Assembly: GCF_018327705.1 (NCBI RefSeq)
Contig: NZ_BNEM01000002.1
Span: 124,001 to 188,000 of the forward strand
DNA: 64,000 nucleotides
Reading direction: 5' to 3'
From: Catellatospora sp. TT07R-123
GTDB taxonomy: Bacteria > Actinomycetota > Actinomycetes > Mycobacteriales > Micromonosporaceae
Each line of letters opens with the position of its first letter. The first letter of the stretch is position 1. The position numbers and the translations under genes are program-made. The notes below the pieces were generated by a model. It made no database searches, had not been told where the DNA came from, and worked only from the letters and a program-made list of their open reading frames with translations. Positions 1-8,928 of the stretch are shown here, one piece after another.

Positions 1-16
1 TGGTCTGGGTGGTCAT
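1..16 (-). CDS. Sugar ABC transporter permease 2 (MalG-type), 5' end only
   Basis: Only the first five codons (MTTQT) lie in the window; the gene continues to the left. Its ATG overlaps the TGA of the upstream permease (ATGA, 13-16). The same ATGA junction and the same MTTQT start occur at 57003-57006, where the complete MalG-type permease follows. By analogy this fragment is the second inner-membrane permease of the importer whose other parts lie at 13-2260. Confidence 0.7.
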
Positions 17-909
17 GACCGCTTCTCCGACCGGTTGACGTGGACCAGGTACGGCACGACCACGACCGCGACGACCAGCAGCAGGAACACCGAGATGGCG
101 GCGGCCTTGGCATAGTCGCGGGTGAGCAGGGTCTGCCAGACGTACACGGCCGGGACCTCGGTCAGCCACTGCGCCCCGGACACCGACATGATCAGGTCGA
201 ACATCTTCATCGACATGTGCCCGGTGACGATGAGCGCCGACAGGATCGTCGGGGTGAGCTGCGGGAACAGGACCCGGCGGTAGAGCTGGAAGGTGGTCGC
301 CCCGTCGACGACCGCGGCCTCGCGCAGCTCGTCGGGGATGCCCCGGAACCCGGCCAGGAACAGCGCCATGACATACCCGGACAGCTGCCAGACGGCGGGC
401 ATCGCCATGGCCGCCATGCCCCAGTCCGGGTCGGTCCACCAGGGCCCTTCCAGGAAGTGCAGCCCGAGGCCCTCGAAGACGGCGTTGATGCCGCCCGCGT
501 TCTCGCCCTGGCCGGGGTTCATCAGCCAGCGCCACACCACGCCCGAGGCGACGAACGACACCGCCATCGGGAACAGGTAGATGGTGCGGAAGAAGCCCTC
601 GGCGCGGGCGCCGCGCTCCAGCAGCAGCGACCAGAGCAGGCCGAGCACGATGGTGCCGACGATGAAGACGACGGTGAACACCAGCAGGTTCATCAGCGAG
701 TGCGTGAACCGGTCGTTGATGTCGTTGTTGAACAGCTTGTCGTAGTTGTCGAGGCCGACGAAGCCCTTCGACGGTCGCGCGTTGTGGCGATCCTGCATCG
801 AGAGGTCGACGGTCCAGCCGATCAGTCCGTACACGAAGACGGCCAGCAGGATCAGTGAGGGGGAGATGAGCAGCAGACCGGGGATCCAGGTCCGCTTACG
901 GTGGCGCAA
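13..909 (-). CDS. Carbohydrate ABC transporter permease 1 (MalF-type)
   Basis: A 298-residue polytopic inner-membrane protein of the sugar importer MalF family (binding-protein-dependent transport, BPD_transp_1). About six hydrophobic segments are visible. The EAA loop that contacts the ATPase reads ELREAAVVDGATTFQLYRRVLFPQL. It is nearly identical to the permease at 57003-57899, including the cytoplasmic motif LSMQDRHNARPSKGFVGLDNY. It lies downstream of the binding-protein gene (986-2260), separated by a stable hairpin, and overlaps the next permease by 4 nt, so it is part of one operon. No ATPase gene is visible; such importers often share an MsiK-type ATPase encoded elsewhere. The sugar is unknown; the paralogue lies next to mannosidase-type enzymes. 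Confidence 0.93.
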   Translation of the reverse strand: MRHRKRTWIPGLLLISPSLILLAVFVYGLIGWTVDLSMQDRHNARPSKGFVGLDNYDKLFNNDINDRFTHSLMNLLVFTVVFIVGTIVLGLLWSLLLERGARAEGFFRTIYLFPMAVSFVASGVVWRWLMNPGQGENAGGINAVFEGLGLHFLEGPWWTDPDWGMAAMAMPAVWQLSGYVMALFLAGFRGIPDELREAAVVDGATTFQLYRRVLFPQLTPTILSALIVTGHMSMKMFDLIMSVSGAQWLTEVPAVYVWQTLLTRDYAKAAAISVFLLLVVAVVVVPYLVHVNRSEKRS

Positions 910-927
910 CGCGACCTCCTAGGGGTG

Positions 928-972
928 AGGAAGGGCACCTTCCCAACGTGTATCGGGGAAGGTGCCCTTCCT
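928..972 (-). terminator. Intercistronic hairpin between binding protein and permease
   Basis: A perfect 17-bp inverted repeat (arms 928-944 and 956-972; left arm begins AGGAAGGGCACC) with an 11-nt loop fills the gap between the binding-protein stop and the permease start. Such structures usually attenuate transcription or protect the upstream mRNA, so the binding protein is made in excess over the permeases. The paralogous operon has a hairpin of different sequence at the same place (57922-57965). Confidence 0.75.
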
Positions 973-985
973 ATCACGTACTCGA

Positions 986-2260
986 CTACTTGGCCTTGGG
1001 GCCGAACTCCGCGGCCGCCGACGCGAGCGCCGCCTGCAGCGCCGCGACGTCACCGTCGGTGGAGAACTTGCCCTGGGCCGAGCCGACCGCGCCCTGCCAG
1101 GTCTGCGCGCAGGCCGAGCCGTGCGGGCAGCTGGGGACCTGGGTGGCGGTCTTCCAGTCGTTCATGGCCGCCTGCTGGTAGGCCGGGAAGCCGTCCGCTG
1201 GGACGTCGGTGCGGGCCGGGATCGAGCCCTTCTTCTTGTTGAACTCGGCCTGACCGGCCGCGCTGCCGACGGTCTTCAGCCAGCACTTGGTGCCCTCGGC
1301 GTTCTTGGCGCCCTTGGGCAGCACGAACGAGTCGGCCAGCCACTGGAACACGGCGCCGTTGCCCGGGAACACCGAGTAGCTGTAGTCCTTGAAGCCCTTG
1401 GCGTCGAGGTCGGCGGCCTCCCAGTCGCCCATCAGCTGGTAGGCGGCCTTGCCGTCCATCAGCATCTTCTCGGCGTCGGTCCAGTCGAAGGTGTCACGGT
1501 CCTTGTTGGTGTACGTGAGCAGCTTCTTGTAGTCGTTGATCGCGGCCGTCATGTCGGCGCCGGTCCAGTCGCCCGTGCCGTTCCACAGCGCGTTGAACTT
1601 CTCCGGGCCGAGCTTGCTGATGAGCAGGGCCTCGAACAGCATCTGCTGCGTCCAGTCCTTGCCCAGCGCGAGCGGCGCGGCCACACCGGAGGCCTTCAGC
1701 TTGTCCAGGTCGGCGAAGAACCCGTCGAGGGTGGTCGCGTCCTTGGTGATGCCCGCCTTGGCCAGCACGGTCTTGTTGCCCCACAGCACGTTGGCGCGGT
1801 GGATGTTGGCCGGCACGGAGTAGATCTTGCCGTCCACGGTGAGGTTGTCGATCAGGCCCTTCGGGAAGGCGTTGGTCAGACCCCACTCGGTGTACTGCGC
1901 CGACAGGTCCTGGACCTGGTCGTCGTTGATGTAGTCCGACAGCTCGGCACCGGCGTGGGCCTGGAACGTGTCCGGCGGGGTGCCCTGCTGCAGCCGGGAG
2001 GCCAGCACCTGCTTGGCGTTGCTGCCCGCGCCACCGGCGACGGCGCCGTTGACGAACTTGAAGTCCTTGCAGTCGGTGCCGAACACGGCGACCAGACCGT
2101 CGAGACCGGCCTTCTCACCGCCGTCCGCCCACCAGGTGAACACCTCGACGTCCTTGGTGCCCGTGCCGGTGCCGGGGTCTTCGGTGCTGGTGCAGGCCAC
2201 GGTGGCCATCAGCGTTCCGAATGCGACGGCCGCGACGGCCATACGCCTCGAGAGACGCAT
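986..2260 (-). CDS. Extracellular sugar-binding lipoprotein of ABC importer (copy 1)
   Basis: A 424-residue solute-binding protein (SBP_bac_1 type). The start at 2260 is chosen because GGAGGA lies just upstream and because it gives a clean lipoprotein signal with lipobox TVAC (Cys23). The mature N-terminus contains DVEVFTWWADGGEKAGLDGL, shared with the copy at 57970-59235; the two proteins are clearly recent paralogues along their whole length. It would capture an oligosaccharide or sugar outside the membrane and pass it to the permeases encoded downstream. A one-mismatch copy of the GACAACGTTGTC operator lies 23 bp upstream of the start, so control by the same LacI-type repressor as the second copy is likely. 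The stop codon is TAG. Confidence 0.93.
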   Translation of the reverse strand: MRLSRRMAVAAVAFGTLMATVACTSTEDPGTGTGTKDVEVFTWWADGGEKAGLDGLVAVFGTDCKDFKFVNGAVAGGAGSNAKQVLASRLQQGTPPDTFQAHAGAELSDYINDDQVQDLSAQYTEWGLTNAFPKGLIDNLTVDGKIYSVPANIHRANVLWGNKTVLAKAGITKDATTLDGFFADLDKLKASGVAAPLALGKDWTQQMLFEALLISKLGPEKFNALWNGTGDWTGADMTAAINDYKKLLTYTNKDRDTFDWTDAEKMLMDGKAAYQLMGDWEAADLDAKGFKDYSYSVFPGNGAVFQWLADSFVLPKGAKNAEGTKCWLKTVGSAAGQAEFNKKKGSIPARTDVPADGFPAYQQAAMNDWKTATQVPSCPHGSACAQTWQGAVGSAQGKFSTDGDVAALQAALASAAAEFGPKAK

Positions 2261-2282
2261 GCTTCCTCCATCCTGAGAACTT

Positions 2283-2294
2283 GACATCGTTGTC
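2283..2294. promoter_or_regulatory. LacI-type operator, one mismatch (copy 1 SBP)
   Basis: GACATCGTTGTC matches the perfect palindrome GACAACGTTGTC (seen at 54562-54573 and 59292-59303) at 11 of 12 positions. It sits just upstream of the binding-protein gene start. The rest of the stretch 2261-2535 holds no gene; near its right end is an AT-rich inverted repeat (CATATA, GA, TATATG at 2474-2487) that may belong to the promoter of the rightward gene at 2536. Confidence 0.65.
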
Positions 2295-2535
2295 TCATGC
2301 GCGGAGCAAGCCTCTACCGCAGGTCCACGGGGTGTCAATGCTGGTTACTGATTTGTTTCCGGACACCGCAGAACCGAGATCAAACCCGTACCGCGACCGG
2401 GTGGCCTCTGTTCACACGACAGCAAACAGCGACACCTTGCCTTGGTGGGACGAACCGGTTAAGACTACTCATCCATATAGATATATGAGCGCGTCGCCAC
2501 GAGCGTCCGCTCGCCCACCCCCGAGGGAGCCACCC

Positions 2536-3630
2536 GTGCAACTCATCGCACCGCGCCGGATCCTCCCGGTCGCCGCGGCCGCCCTGCTCGCCCTGAGCCT
2601 GCCGACCCCCGCCGGCGCCCGCCCCGACACCGCCGCCGGTCCGCAGACCACCCCGACCACCGTCGCGGCCACCTTGGACGGCCTCGCCCACCGGGTCGCC
2701 CTGGCCCTGGCCGACCGGGACACCCGCACCGCCGTCACCAGCGCCGTCCAGGCGGGGCCGGTCACGCTGGCCGGGGTCGCGCGCCTGCACGCCGACGCCG
2801 CCGCGGCCGACCGCGCCGTGCTGGCCGCCAAGGGCCTGCCCGCCTCGCTCGGGGCGGTCACCCAGCTGCGCCTGGCCCTGCCGCAGATGCGCGCCGCGCT
2901 CGCCCGCGGCCAGGCCCCGCTGGTCGCCACCGCGCCGACCGACGACACCGCGACCGCCATCACCGCGTACGACCCGAGCGGCCGCACCGTGCTGCTCGAC
3001 CCCGCCCGCGCCCCGCAGCAGCCCGTGCTGGTGGTCGAGGTGGACTCCGCCAGGACCGTCCCGGCCGGGCTGGACCTGGTGCGCCACGCCCTCGCCCAGC
3101 GCGGCGTCGCCCCCGCCGGCCCGGCCGCGGCCCTGTCCGGCGGCTACTGGGCCACCAAGGTGAACGCGGTGCGCCTGTCCGACGACGAGGAGCCGTGGAT
3201 CAAGGGCGCCGCCGAGATCTACAGCATCGTCGGCGGGTTCGGCCTGGACGGCCACCCGAAGGTCGACATCGTGCAGATGCCCTACCTCGACTATGACGGC
3301 ACCACGTACTACCCCAACCAGCTGCTGGTGCACTTCTCGGCGTACAAGTACAACCTGGCCGACGTCGTGATGATGGAGGACGACGGCGACACCAACTACC
3401 AGTCGCTGGCCCAGGCCATCGCGACCGCGCTGCTGACCATCACCGACCAGGGCGTCTACATCCCGCTGGTCAACGCGATCATCAACGCCATCCCGACCTC
3501 GTGGTGGACCGACGACCCCGACTACGTCGACTCCTGGTACACCCTGACCACCGGCAGCAGCGGCCACCTCAACGGCGCCGCCGCCAACGGCTGGATCGAG
3601 GTCAGCCCGTACTGGGTCGCGCCGCTGTGA
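2536..3630 (+). CDS. Secreted protein resembling DUF3103
   Basis: A 364-residue exported protein. The GTG at 2536 is chosen over upstream in-frame codons because a purine-rich ribosome site (GAGGGAG, 2523-2529) precedes it and because it starts a signal peptide (MQLIAPRRILPVAAAALLAL...), probably cleaved after AGA. The N-terminal half is alanine-rich. The C-terminal half is more conserved-looking, with a run of acidic and aromatic residues (DDEEPWIKGAAEIY, MPYLDYDGTTYYPN, SWWTDDPDYVDSWYTL). This layout resembles the DUF3103 secreted family, whose function is unknown; I am only moderately sure of the assignment. It converges on the DUF4126 gene, with 4 nt between the stops and no room for a separate terminator. 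Confidence 0.75.
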   Translation: MQLIAPRRILPVAAAALLALSLPTPAGARPDTAAGPQTTPTTVAATLDGLAHRVALALADRDTRTAVTSAVQAGPVTLAGVARLHADAAAADRAVLAAKGLPASLGAVTQLRLALPQMRAALARGQAPLVATAPTDDTATAITAYDPSGRTVLLDPARAPQQPVLVVEVDSARTVPAGLDLVRHALAQRGVAPAGPAAALSGGYWATKVNAVRLSDDEEPWIKGAAEIYSIVGGFGLDGHPKVDIVQMPYLDYDGTTYYPNQLLVHFSAYKYNLADVVMMEDDGDTNYQSLAQAIATALLTITDQGVYIPLVNAIINAIPTSWWTDDPDYVDSWYTLTTGSSGHLNGAAANGWIEVSPYWVAPL

Positions 3631-3634
3631 CCGC

Positions 3635-4162
3635 CTAAGCCTCTTCCGGCTCGGGTTCGGCCTGGCCGTCGGTGTGGGCGCCGGTGGCGACCGCGAAGGC
3701 GGCCAGGCCGATGGCGGTGGCGTCCTCGGCCACCGCCCAGTACCGGTCCGGGATGTCGGTGTGCCTGTCCAGCGCGGCCCGCAGGTGGTAGCCGCCGTAC
3801 GCCCCGATGCCGGCGCCCGCCACGCCCAGCGCCGCCCCGGTCACCGCCGCGACGACCGACCGCTTCTCCGCGTAGCCGAGCACGGCTCCGGCGGCCCCGC
3901 CCAGCGCGAGGCGGGCCAGCAGCGGGCCGCGGTTGAGGCGGCTGGGCGTGGCCGGCAGCTTGTCGGCGACGAGCTCCCCGGCCGCGGTGGCGATCAGGGT
4001 CTGCTTGAGCACCGGGCTGGCCAGCACCTGCCTGCCGACCACCATGTTCACGTCCCGGGGCCCCTTGCGCATCGCCACGGCCAGCGCCGCCAGCCCCAGC
4101 TGCGAACGCATCCCGGTGGCCACGCCCAGAGCCAGCGGCCGTGCGGCGGAGATCGCACCCAT
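3635..4162 (-). CDS. DUF4126 family membrane protein
   Basis: A 175-residue protein made largely of glycine- and alanine-rich hydrophobic helices. The signature ATAAGELVADKLPATPSRL, followed by RGPLLARLALGGAAGA, is typical of DUF4126, a small integral membrane family of unknown function. The ATG lies 6 nt after TAACCT (4169-4174 on the minus strand), a -10-like hexamer, and there is no ribosome site, so the mRNA is probably leaderless. It follows the MFS gene (stop 4179) in the same direction, but this promoter-like sequence suggests independent transcription. The stop is TAG. Confidence 0.85.
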   Translation of the reverse strand: MGAISAARPLALGVATGMRSQLGLAALAVAMRKGPRDVNMVVGRQVLASPVLKQTLIATAAGELVADKLPATPSRLNRGPLLARLALGGAAGAVLGYAEKRSVVAAVTGAALGVAGAGIGAYGGYHLRAALDRHTDIPDRYWAVAEDATAIGLAAFAVATGAHTDGQAEPEPEEA

Positions 4163-4178
4163 GAGTCCAGGTTAGGGG

Positions 4179-5432
4179 TCACAGGCTGCGCATACGCGGG
4201 ATCGGCGACGCCAGCAGCCACAGCACGCCGGCCAGGGCGCCGATCGTGGCGATCCACAGGGTGGCGGGCACCCCCAGGTGCGCGCCCAGGGTGCCGCCGA
4301 GCACGGCTCCGAGGGGCCGGATGCCGTAGTTCAGGGTGCGCTGGGCCCCGCTGACCCGGGCCCGCCGGTCGTCGGGGATGACACCGGCCTGTATGGCGCC
4401 GCCTGCCGTGTCGAGGATCATGAGGCCGACGCCGGACAGGAACTCGGCCCCGAACAGCAGCGCCAGCACCACCGGGTACGGCCCGTGCGCGGCCGGGATG
4501 AGCACCAGCGGCGCCGGGAAAAGGATGTAGCCCAGGACGTACATGGGACCGACGCCGAACCGGGCGGCCAGCCGCCCGGCCACCGCCGCGCCCAGCAGCG
4601 CCCCGACGGCGGCCAGGCCGAGCCCGAGGCCCAGCAGCTGCGGCGACAGGCCCAGGTGGCGGGTCACGTAGAGGACGACCAGGGCCGAGTACATGTAGTT
4701 GAACAGGTTGAGCGTGGTGGCGGCGAGCACGCAGGCGCGCAGCACCGGCGAGCGGAACAGGAACGCCAGCCCCTCGCCCAGGCCCAGGCCGGGGGTGCGC
4801 GACGGGGCGGGCTCGGCCGGGCGGACCCGGGCCAGGGTGGCGGCGGAGAACAGGTACGACACGGCGTCCAGCACCAGCGCCCCGGGGGCGCTGAGCACCT
4901 TCACCAGCAGGCCGGCGAGGCTGGACCCGGCCACGAACGAGAACGCGCGCGACCCGTTGAGCAGCGCGCTGGCCGCCACGTAGTCCCGCTGGGGCACCAG
5001 CGACACGAACAGCGTGGTGCGGCAGACCTCGAACACGACGCTGAGCGTGCCGACGGCGAACGCCACGGCGTACAGGGCGCCCATCGACAGGGCGTCGAGC
5101 AGGTACAGCGCGGGGGCTAGCAGCAGCACCGCGGCCCGGCCCAGGTCTGCGGCGATCATGAGGCGCCGCTTGTACGGCCGCCGGTCGGCCCAGGCGCCCA
5201 GCAGCAGCGAGAACAGCAGGTTCGGCACGAGCGCCGCCGCAGTCAGGTAGCCCATCTCGGCGGGCCCGGCCTGGGCTACCAGGACCGCGAACAGCGGCAC
5301 GGCCAGCTCGCTGATCTGGTCGCCGAGCAGCGAGACGCTCTGCCCGGTCCAGTAGCGGCGAAACGGGGTCTGGCGCAGCAGCGGGGGCAGCCAGGAACGG
5401 CGCTGCCGCTGGTCGGGGGCGGTGATGGTCAT
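4179..5432 (-). CDS. MFS efflux transporter, coupled to ArsR regulator
   Basis: A 417-residue, 12-helix major facilitator protein (MFS_3, enterobactin exporter/macrolide efflux-like). The start at 5432 is preferred because its ATG overlaps the TGA of the upstream regulator gene (ATGA, 5429-5432) and because homologues begin shortly before the first helix (FRRYWTGQSVSLLGDQIS). The loop between helices 2 and 3 carries the typical basic motif (GAWADRRPYKRRLM). Coupling to an ArsR-type repressor suggests it exports a toxic compound or drug sensed by that repressor. The substrate cannot be named. Two other MFS genes of the same general type lie at 9045 and 43129. Confidence 0.9.
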   Translation of the reverse strand: MTITAPDQRQRRSWLPPLLRQTPFRRYWTGQSVSLLGDQISELAVPLFAVLVAQAGPAEMGYLTAAALVPNLLFSLLLGAWADRRPYKRRLMIAADLGRAAVLLLAPALYLLDALSMGALYAVAFAVGTLSVVFEVCRTTLFVSLVPQRDYVAASALLNGSRAFSFVAGSSLAGLLVKVLSAPGALVLDAVSYLFSAATLARVRPAEPAPSRTPGLGLGEGLAFLFRSPVLRACVLAATTLNLFNYMYSALVVLYVTRHLGLSPQLLGLGLGLAAVGALLGAAVAGRLAARFGVGPMYVLGYILFPAPLVLIPAAHGPYPVVLALLFGAEFLSGVGLMILDTAGGAIQAGVIPDDRRARVSGAQRTLNYGIRPLGAVLGGTLGAHLGVPATLWIATIGALAGVLWLLASPIPRMRSL

Positions 5433-6016
5433 GGGGCAGGGTCCTGCGGCCGGTCGGTGGTCAGGACGAACTGGAGGATGTTGACCGTCCGCGCGCCCTC
5501 GGGGCGGGCCGACGGGTCGGACTGGCGGGCGAGGTAGGGCTCGACCAGCTCGTTGAAGCGGCGCTCCAGCTCGGTGTACTCGTCGAGGGTCACGTGCAGG
5601 ACGACGTCGCCGGGGCCGGTGACGCGGCGCCAGGCGGCCGGCTCCTGGTCGCGGGTGCGCAGCCATTCGATGGCCCGGTCGTAGAAGCGGCGGGTGACCA
5701 CGGCGTCGAGGTGGTCGACGGCGGCGCGCACCTCGGGGTCGGCGCTGTCGGTGCCCCAGGAGGTGAACAGGGCGGTGGCGCGCCACGGGCGCTCGCGGGC
5801 GTCGGCGCCGGGCACGCGCTCGACCAGGCCGTACTTGGCGAGCTGGCGCAGGTGGAACGAGCAGCCCGGCACGCTCTCCCCCAGCCGCTCGGCGGCCTGG
5901 GTGGCCGTGAGCGGACCTTCGCGGCGCAGCAGCCCCACCAGGGACATGCGCAGCGGGTGGGCGAAGGCGCGCAGGGCGACGGGGTCGGTCAGCGGCACGG
6001 TGCGGTTCTCGGACAC
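5429..6016 (-). CDS. ArsR-family winged-helix regulator (autoregulated)
   Basis: A 195-residue protein with an N-terminal HTH_20-type winged helix (residues about 8-75: DPVALRAFAHPLRMSLVGLL, then SVPGCSFHLRQLAKYGLVE) and a C-terminal effector-type domain of unknown ligand. No metal-binding cysteine pair typical of ArsR/SmtB is seen, so it probably senses an organic molecule. The GTG start lies 6 nt after a -10-like TATCTT and directly beside a 9-bp inverted repeat, so the transcript is probably leaderless and the protein probably represses itself and the coupled MFS gene. Confidence 0.88.
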   Translation of the reverse strand: MSENRTVPLTDPVALRAFAHPLRMSLVGLLRREGPLTATQAAERLGESVPGCSFHLRQLAKYGLVERVPGADARERPWRATALFTSWGTDSADPEVRAAVDHLDAVVTRRFYDRAIEWLRTRDQEPAAWRRVTGPGDVVLHVTLDEYTELERRFNELVEPYLARQSDPSARPEGARTVNILQFVLTTDRPQDPAP

Positions 6017-6051
6017 TTTCTAAAGATAGCTTTAGAAAGAAGTCTCTACAA
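6017..6051 (-). promoter_or_regulatory. ArsR promoter with overlapping palindromic operator
   Basis: Arms TTTCTAAAG (6017-6025) and CTTTAGAAA (6030-6038) form a perfect 9-bp inverted repeat with a 4-nt spacer. On the minus strand a -35-like TTGTAG (6046-6051) and a -10-like TATCTT (6023-6028) are exactly 17 bp apart. The operator covers the -10 and reaches the GTG start, so a bound dimer would block RNA polymerase. The rest of 6052-6306 has no gene and should hold the promoter of the rightward protease gene; AT-rich sequence occurs at 6236-6262. Confidence 0.8.
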
Positions 6052-6306
6052 TACGGCCCGCGCGCGGCCCGCTCCCCCGTCCGGGTGGTACGGGCTCAGT
6101 CGCCTACCCGACAGGACACGCGGGAGGCGACCTACTGAGCCGTCAGTCAGCTTGCGTCGGACTGGGCGGACACACCCGAGCAGCATCCGCGAAACAAACT
6201 CATCGACGCATGATTATGAAGAGATACTTCCAAAGTTTCGCCGACTTCTATATACATAGCTCTCAGTGGCCACAGCCACACTTTTCTACGGAGTCGGGGA
6301 GGACTC

Positions 6307-8904
6307 GTGAAAAGATCTCTAGCGGCCGGCAGCGTCGCCCTACTCGTGGGCGGTCTGCTGTCGGTGGCGGCGAACTCGGCGAGCGCGGCACCGGTCGGAC
6401 CCACCGGCCTGGCGGCGGCACAGGCCGCCATCACCGCGCACCCGTCCGACGTTCGCGCCGCCGCGGGTGACAAGTACAGCGTCGACCGCACCATCAGCGA
6501 CGCGAGCGGCACCCACGTTCGCTACACCCGTACCTACCAGGGCCTGCGTGTCTACGGCGGCGACTTCGTCGTGCACACGGCCAAGGACGGTGCCTACAAG
6601 GGCAGCTCGGTCGGTCTCGTGAACCCGCTGAGCCTGTCCACCACCGCCAAGGTGACCTCGGCCAAGGCACAGCAGACCGCGAAGGCGCACTTCTCCGGCA
6701 CGGTCACCGCGACCGTGGGCTCGGAGCTGTTCGTCGACGCCAGCTCGGGCAAGGGCCGCCTGGCCTGGGAGACCGTGCTGCACGGCTGGGCTCCCGACAA
6801 GCAGACCCCGTCGAAGCTGCACGTGATCAGCGACGCGACGACCGGCGCCTACATCGGCCAGTTCGACGAGATCGAGACGGTCACGGGCTCGGGCACGGGC
6901 ATCTACACCGGCGCCGTGTCGATCGACACGACCCTGTCGGGCTCGACCTACACGATGATCGACCCGGTGCGCGGCAACGGCAACACGTGCGACATGAACA
7001 ACGGCACGTCGACCTGCACCAACTTCACCGACGCCGACAACGTCTGGGGCACCGGCAACAACTCCAACCGCCAGTCGGCCGGTGTGGACGCGCACTTCGG
7101 CGCCGCCAAGACGTTCGACTACTACAAGAACGTGCACGGCCGCAACGGCATCTTCGGCACCGGCGTGGGCGTGCCCAGCCGCGTCCACTACGGCAGCGCG
7201 TACGTCAACGCGTTCTGGGACGGCGCGCAGATGACCTACGGCGACGGCACGGGCAACGCCAAGCCCCTGGTGTCGCTGGACGTCGCGGGCCACGAGATGA
7301 GCCACGGCGTGACCGAGGCCCTGGTCTCGGGCGGCCTGACCTACTCCGGCGAGTCCGGCGGCCTCAACGAGGCCACCTCGGACATCTTCGGCAACATGGT
7401 CGAGTTCTACGCCGCCGCGCCGTCCGACCCGGGCGACTACGACATCGGCGAGAAGATCGACATCAACGGCAACGGCACGCCGCTGCGCTACATGTACAAC
7501 CCGACCCTGGACGGCTCGTCGCACGGCTGCTGGTCCACCAGCACCAAGAACGTCGACGTGCACTACTCGTCCGGTGTCGCCAACCACTTCTTCTTCGACC
7601 TGGCCGTCGGCACCGGCGCCACGTCGTACGGCACCAGCCCGGTCTGCGGTTCGGCCGCGGCCGTGGTCGGCATCGGCAACACCAAGGCCGAGAAGATCTG
7701 GTACCGCGCCCTGGACGTGTACTTCACCTCGAACACGTCGTACGTGAACACCACCACCCCGGCCAACACCGCCCGCGCCTACACCCTGTCGGCCGCCACC
7801 GACCTGTACGGCCTGTGCTCCGCCGAGTACAAGACCGTCCAGGCCGCCTGGACCGCCGTCAACGTGGCGGGCAGCGACGCGTCCTGCCCCGCCGGCAACG
7901 ACTTCTCGCTCGCCGCCGCCCCGGCGTCGGGCTCGGTCAGCCCCGGCAGCTCCGTGACCAGCACCATCACCGCGACGCTGACCAACGGCGCGGCCCAGAC
8001 CGTGGCGCTGACCGCGACCGGCCTGCCGAGCGGCGCGACCGCGTCGTTCAGCCCGGCGTCGATCAACTCGGCCGGCGGCACCTCCACGCTGACCATCGGC
8101 ACCTCGGCCAGCACCGTTCCGGGCACCTACGTGGTGACCGTCACCGGCACCGGCCCCGGCAGCACCCGGACCACGACCTACACCCTGACGGTCAACGGCC
8201 CGCCCGGCTGCTCGGGCACCAACTCGACCGACGTGGCGATCCTCGACCTGACCACGGTCGAGTCGGCGATCAACATCAACGGCTGCGCGGGCAACGCCAG
8301 CGCGACCAGCACGGTCGAGGTGCACATCCTGCACACCTACATCGGTGACCTGGTCGTCGACCTGGTGGCGCCGGACGGCTCGGTCTACAACCTGTCCAAC
8401 CGGGCCGGCGGAGCCACCGACAACATCAACCAGACCTACACGGTCAACCTGTCCAGCGAGGCCGCCAACGGCACCTGGAAGCTGCGCGTGCAGGACGCCG
8501 CCTCGGCGGACACCGGCACGATCGACACCTGGACGCTGAGCCTCGGCGGCGGGGGTGCCCCGACGTGCACCGGCACCAACGGCACCGACGTGACGATCCC
8601 GGACAACACCACCGTCAACAGCACCATCGTGCTGGCGGGCTGCTCGGGCAACGCCTCGTCGACCTCCCAGGTCGAGGTGCACATCGTGCACACCTACATC
8701 GGTGACCTGGTGGTCAGCCTGATCGCGCCGGACGGCAGCGCCTACGTGCTGTCCAACCGGGCGGGCGGGTCGACCGACAACATCGACACGACCTACACGG
8801 TCAACCTGTCCACCGAGGTCAAGAACGGCACCTGGACCCTGCGGGTCCAGGACGCCGCCTCGGCCGACACCGGCTACATCAACAGCTGGACGCTGACGCT
8901 CTGA
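6307..8904 (+). CDS. Secreted M4 (thermolysin-like) metalloprotease with two P domains
   Basis: An 865-residue secreted zinc endopeptidase. The GTG start follows GGGGAGG (6297-6303). The order is: signal peptide (1-27), FTP/PepSY-type propeptide (about 30-190), M4 catalytic domain with HEMSH (zinc ligands His329 and His333, catalytic Glu330), third ligand Glu355 in GGLNEATSD, M4 C-terminal helical domain to about 530, an Ig-like Ser/Thr-rich domain (about 535-630), then two proprotein-convertase P/Homo B domains of about 110 residues each. The P domains share HTYIGDLVV and RVQDAASADTG and arose by tandem duplication. Such P domains assist folding or substrate binding in secreted peptidases. 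The gene stands alone and ends at a strong hairpin. Confidence 0.96.
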   Translation: MKRSLAAGSVALLVGGLLSVAANSASAAPVGPTGLAAAQAAITAHPSDVRAAAGDKYSVDRTISDASGTHVRYTRTYQGLRVYGGDFVVHTAKDGAYKGSSVGLVNPLSLSTTAKVTSAKAQQTAKAHFSGTVTATVGSELFVDASSGKGRLAWETVLHGWAPDKQTPSKLHVISDATTGAYIGQFDEIETVTGSGTGIYTGAVSIDTTLSGSTYTMIDPVRGNGNTCDMNNGTSTCTNFTDADNVWGTGNNSNRQSAGVDAHFGAAKTFDYYKNVHGRNGIFGTGVGVPSRVHYGSAYVNAFWDGAQMTYGDGTGNAKPLVSLDVAGHEMSHGVTEALVSGGLTYSGESGGLNEATSDIFGNMVEFYAAAPSDPGDYDIGEKIDINGNGTPLRYMYNPTLDGSSHGCWSTSTKNVDVHYSSGVANHFFFDLAVGTGATSYGTSPVCGSAAAVVGIGNTKAEKIWYRALDVYFTSNTSYVNTTTPANTARAYTLSAATDLYGLCSAEYKTVQAAWTAVNVAGSDASCPAGNDFSLAAAPASGSVSPGSSVTSTITATLTNGAAQTVALTATGLPSGATASFSPASINSAGGTSTLTIGTSASTVPGTYVVTVTGTGPGSTRTTTYTLTVNGPPGCSGTNSTDVAILDLTTVESAININGCAGNASATSTVEVHILHTYIGDLVVDLVAPDGSVYNLSNRAGGATDNINQTYTVNLSSEAANGTWKLRVQDAASADTGTIDTWTLSLGGGGAPTCTGTNGTDVTIPDNTTVNSTIVLAGCSGNASSTSQVEVHIVHTYIGDLVVSLIAPDGSAYVLSNRAGGSTDNIDTTYTVNLSTEVKNGTWTLRVQDAASADTGYINSWTLTL

Positions 8905-8928
8905 CGTAGGCGTCCGGCACCACCCCCA

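Noticed and set aside
40-858. Long open frames antisense to real genes (for example 40-858, 962-2284, 6340-8982, 21320-23791, 32456-35359, 52131-54611)
   Set aside because: High GC at third codon positions keeps antisense frames open. Their translations are low-complexity (Arg/Gly/Ala/His-rich), lack family motifs, and overlap genes with clear motifs.
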